Source of the DNA: Paraktedonobacter sp035294465
Lineage (GTDB): Bacteria > Chloroflexota > Ktedonobacteria > Ktedonobacterales > Ktedonobacteraceae
DNA length: 15,533 nucleotides
Reading direction: 5' to 3'
Assembly (NCBI GenBank): GCA_035294465.1
Contig: DATGKW010000259.1
Span: 1-15,533 of the forward strand
Shown: piece after piece, positions 14,716 to 15,533 of the stretch
Position numbering within the stretch: position 1 is the stretch's first letter
How the letters are laid out: each line of letters starts with the position of its first letter
Made by a program: the position numbers and the translations under genes
Notes under the pieces: model-generated
Databases searched by the model: none
Seen by the model: the letters and a program-made list of their open reading frames with translations, nothing else
Told to the model about the DNA's origin: nothing

Positions 14716-15222
14716 ATGAAGGCGTTGAGCCTGATACAACCCTGGGCTACGCTCGTTGCTATTGGAGCAAAGCGCATCGAGACGCGCTCGTGGACGACGA
14801 ATTACCGCGGGCCGCTGGCGATCCACGCGTCCAGGCGCCTTTCACCAGCGGAGGCCAGGCTTTGCTGCACGGTTCCATTCCATGCAGCTCTGACAGCGGG
14901 AGGATATCGATTCGACAGCGCGTCCCGGCAGAATCCTTTCCGCCTGCCGCTTGGTATGGTTGTTGCCGTCGCTAACTTGGTCGAGGTTCAGCAAATCACC
15001 GTCTCGAATATTCCAGGTGAGCCGGAACGCTCCTTCGGCGATTATACGCCGGGGCGCTATGCATGGCTCTTGAGCGAGATTGTTTGTTTGCCGGAACCAA
15101 TCTCGTCCCGTGGCTTGCCTGGTCTGTGGGAATGGACACCTCCTGCCAACTTTTTGTTCGCCTCGAAAAGCTCCGCTTATTTCCAGACAAACCAGACACC
15201 GGAACCAACTGTAAAGTCATAG
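14716..15222 (+). CDS. ASCH-domain protein
   Basis: This 168-residue protein begins directly with an ASCH fold: MKALSLIQPWATLVAIGAKR, then IETRSW and GPLAIHAS, with YAWLLSEI near the end. ASCH domains resemble PUA folds and are thought to bind RNA. One bacterial member, YqfB, is a small amidohydrolase acting on N4-acetylcytidine. The G-x-K-x-x-E-x-R signature is present (GAKRIETR, 18-25). GAGGA (14701-14705) lies 10 bases before ATG 14716 and supports the start. The 35-base gap after the deacylase suggests one operon. The last 15 or so codons run over the 3' end of the opposing CHAP gene (15177-15222) and encode a tail (about 150-168) that does not look like ASCH. Substrate and role are unknown. 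Confidence 0.85.
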   Translation: MKALSLIQPWATLVAIGAKRIETRSWTTNYRGPLAIHASRRLSPAEARLCCTVPFHAALTAGGYRFDSASRQNPFRLPLGMVVAVANLVEVQQITVSNIPGEPERSFGDYTPGRYAWLLSEIVCLPEPISSRGLPGLWEWTPPANFLFASKSSAYFQTNQTPEPTVKS

Positions 15223-15533
15223 TACGAGACAATGCCGAAGCCTCCGCCATTGGCATAGTAGTTCATATTGCTGGCATAAACGGTCGTGCTGTTAATGAGT
15301 TTCTCGGCGACCGCGACATGCCCGTAAGCACTGCTTGCGCCCTGCACGCCGGGCATCAGCACGATGATTGAGGGAATATGCGGGGATTGCGAGACGTTCC
15401 AGCCAGCCATACGCGCTCCCGTCACCCACTCGTCGGCATTGCCACGCCAGGAGACCCAGTAGCCGGTCAGAGCATGATAGCGTTCGTTGGCCCAGTAGGT
15501 GCATTGCCCGTAGGGCCAGTTGAGTGAGCCGCT
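15177..15533 (-). CDS. CHAP-domain cell-wall hydrolase, N-terminus outside window
   Basis: The minus strand encodes 118 residues ending with TAA at 15177-15179, and the frame is open to the right edge, so only the C-terminal domain is seen. It is a CHAP (NlpC/P60-superfamily) amidase/endopeptidase domain that cuts peptidoglycan using a Cys-His pair. The catalytic Cys lies in PYGQCTYWANERY, just inside the edge, and the His in YGHVAVAEK. The following strand reads YASNMNYYANGGGFG, where many CHAP enzymes have SEMN; here the third catalytic position is Asn rather than Glu. The protein ends right after the domain (GVWFVWK). A signal peptide and any cell-wall-binding domain would lie to the right. 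Secretion and a role in wall remodelling or lysis are inferred. Its 3' end overlaps the ASCH gene by 46 bases tail-to-tail. Confidence 0.9.
   Translation of the reverse strand, partial: SGSLNWPYGQCTYWANERYHALTGYWVSWRGNADEWVTGARMAGWNVSQSPHIPSIIVLMPGVQGASSAYGHVAVAEKLINSTTVYASNMNYYANGGGFGIVSYYDFTVGSGVWFVWK

Noticed and set aside
1..15533. CRISPR, tRNA, rRNA, transposase, or an ABC ATPase for the permeases
   Set aside because: No evenly spaced repeats, cloverleaf, rRNA-like sequence, transposase motif or Walker A/ABC signature was seen on either strand.

Overview
The window looks like chromosomal DNA of a free-living, moderately GC-rich bacterium. The most likely source is a Ktedonobacteria-type member of the Chloroflexota. 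This is an inference from gene style (very large tandem 10-helix FtsX-type permeases, a ComEA with an SLBB domain, a Ktedonobacter-like CHAP hydrolase, a Gly/His/Phe-rich small protein), not from a marker gene. There is no rRNA, tRNA, CRISPR array, transposase or phage gene.

Layout. (1) 1-857, minus strand: most of a comEA-like DNA-uptake gene, cut by the left edge. It is not obvious from closed ORFs because its stop lies outside the window. (2) 858-1347: a 490-base divergent intergenic region with a promoter for comEA, an AT-rich hairpin, and a promoter-plus-palindrome candidate for the rightward operon. (3) 1348-10609, plus strand: three consecutive genes of about 1015-1029 codons, each encoding a 10-helix FtsX/MacB-type ABC permease with two large extracellular domains. 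The first two are recent duplicates and the third is an older relative. No ATP-binding subunit is present. (4) 10806-12299: a membrane-anchored PQQ-like beta-propeller protein in the same direction. (5) 12304-12352: a perfect 23-bp hairpin between convergent genes. (6) 12373-12813, minus strand: a small protein with a Gly/His/Phe-rich stretch, preceded by a pair of CGATATATCG-like operators. (7) 13037-14680 and 14716-15222, plus strand: an N-acyl-D-amino-acid deacylase-family amidohydrolase with altered metal-ligand positions, then an ASCH-domain protein. (8) 15177-15533, minus strand: the C-terminal CHAP domain of a cell-wall amidase/peptidase, cut by the right edge and overlapping the ASCH gene tail-to-tail.

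How the genes fit together. The three permeases are spaced 24-27 bases apart and form an operon. They probably act in the membrane with an ATPase encoded elsewhere, as export or mechanotransmission machines rather than importers. The beta-propeller protein may be an extracytoplasmic partner, but it has its own ribosome-binding site after a 196-base gap. The D-aminoacylase-like enzyme and CHAP hydrolase could both relate to peptidoglycan or D-amino-acid metabolism, but the window does not prove this link. The most unusual signals are the ATPase-less permease triplet with its mosaic divergence, the perfect hairpin at 12304-12352, the operator pair before the Gly/His/Phe protein, and the altered ligand set in the deacylase.
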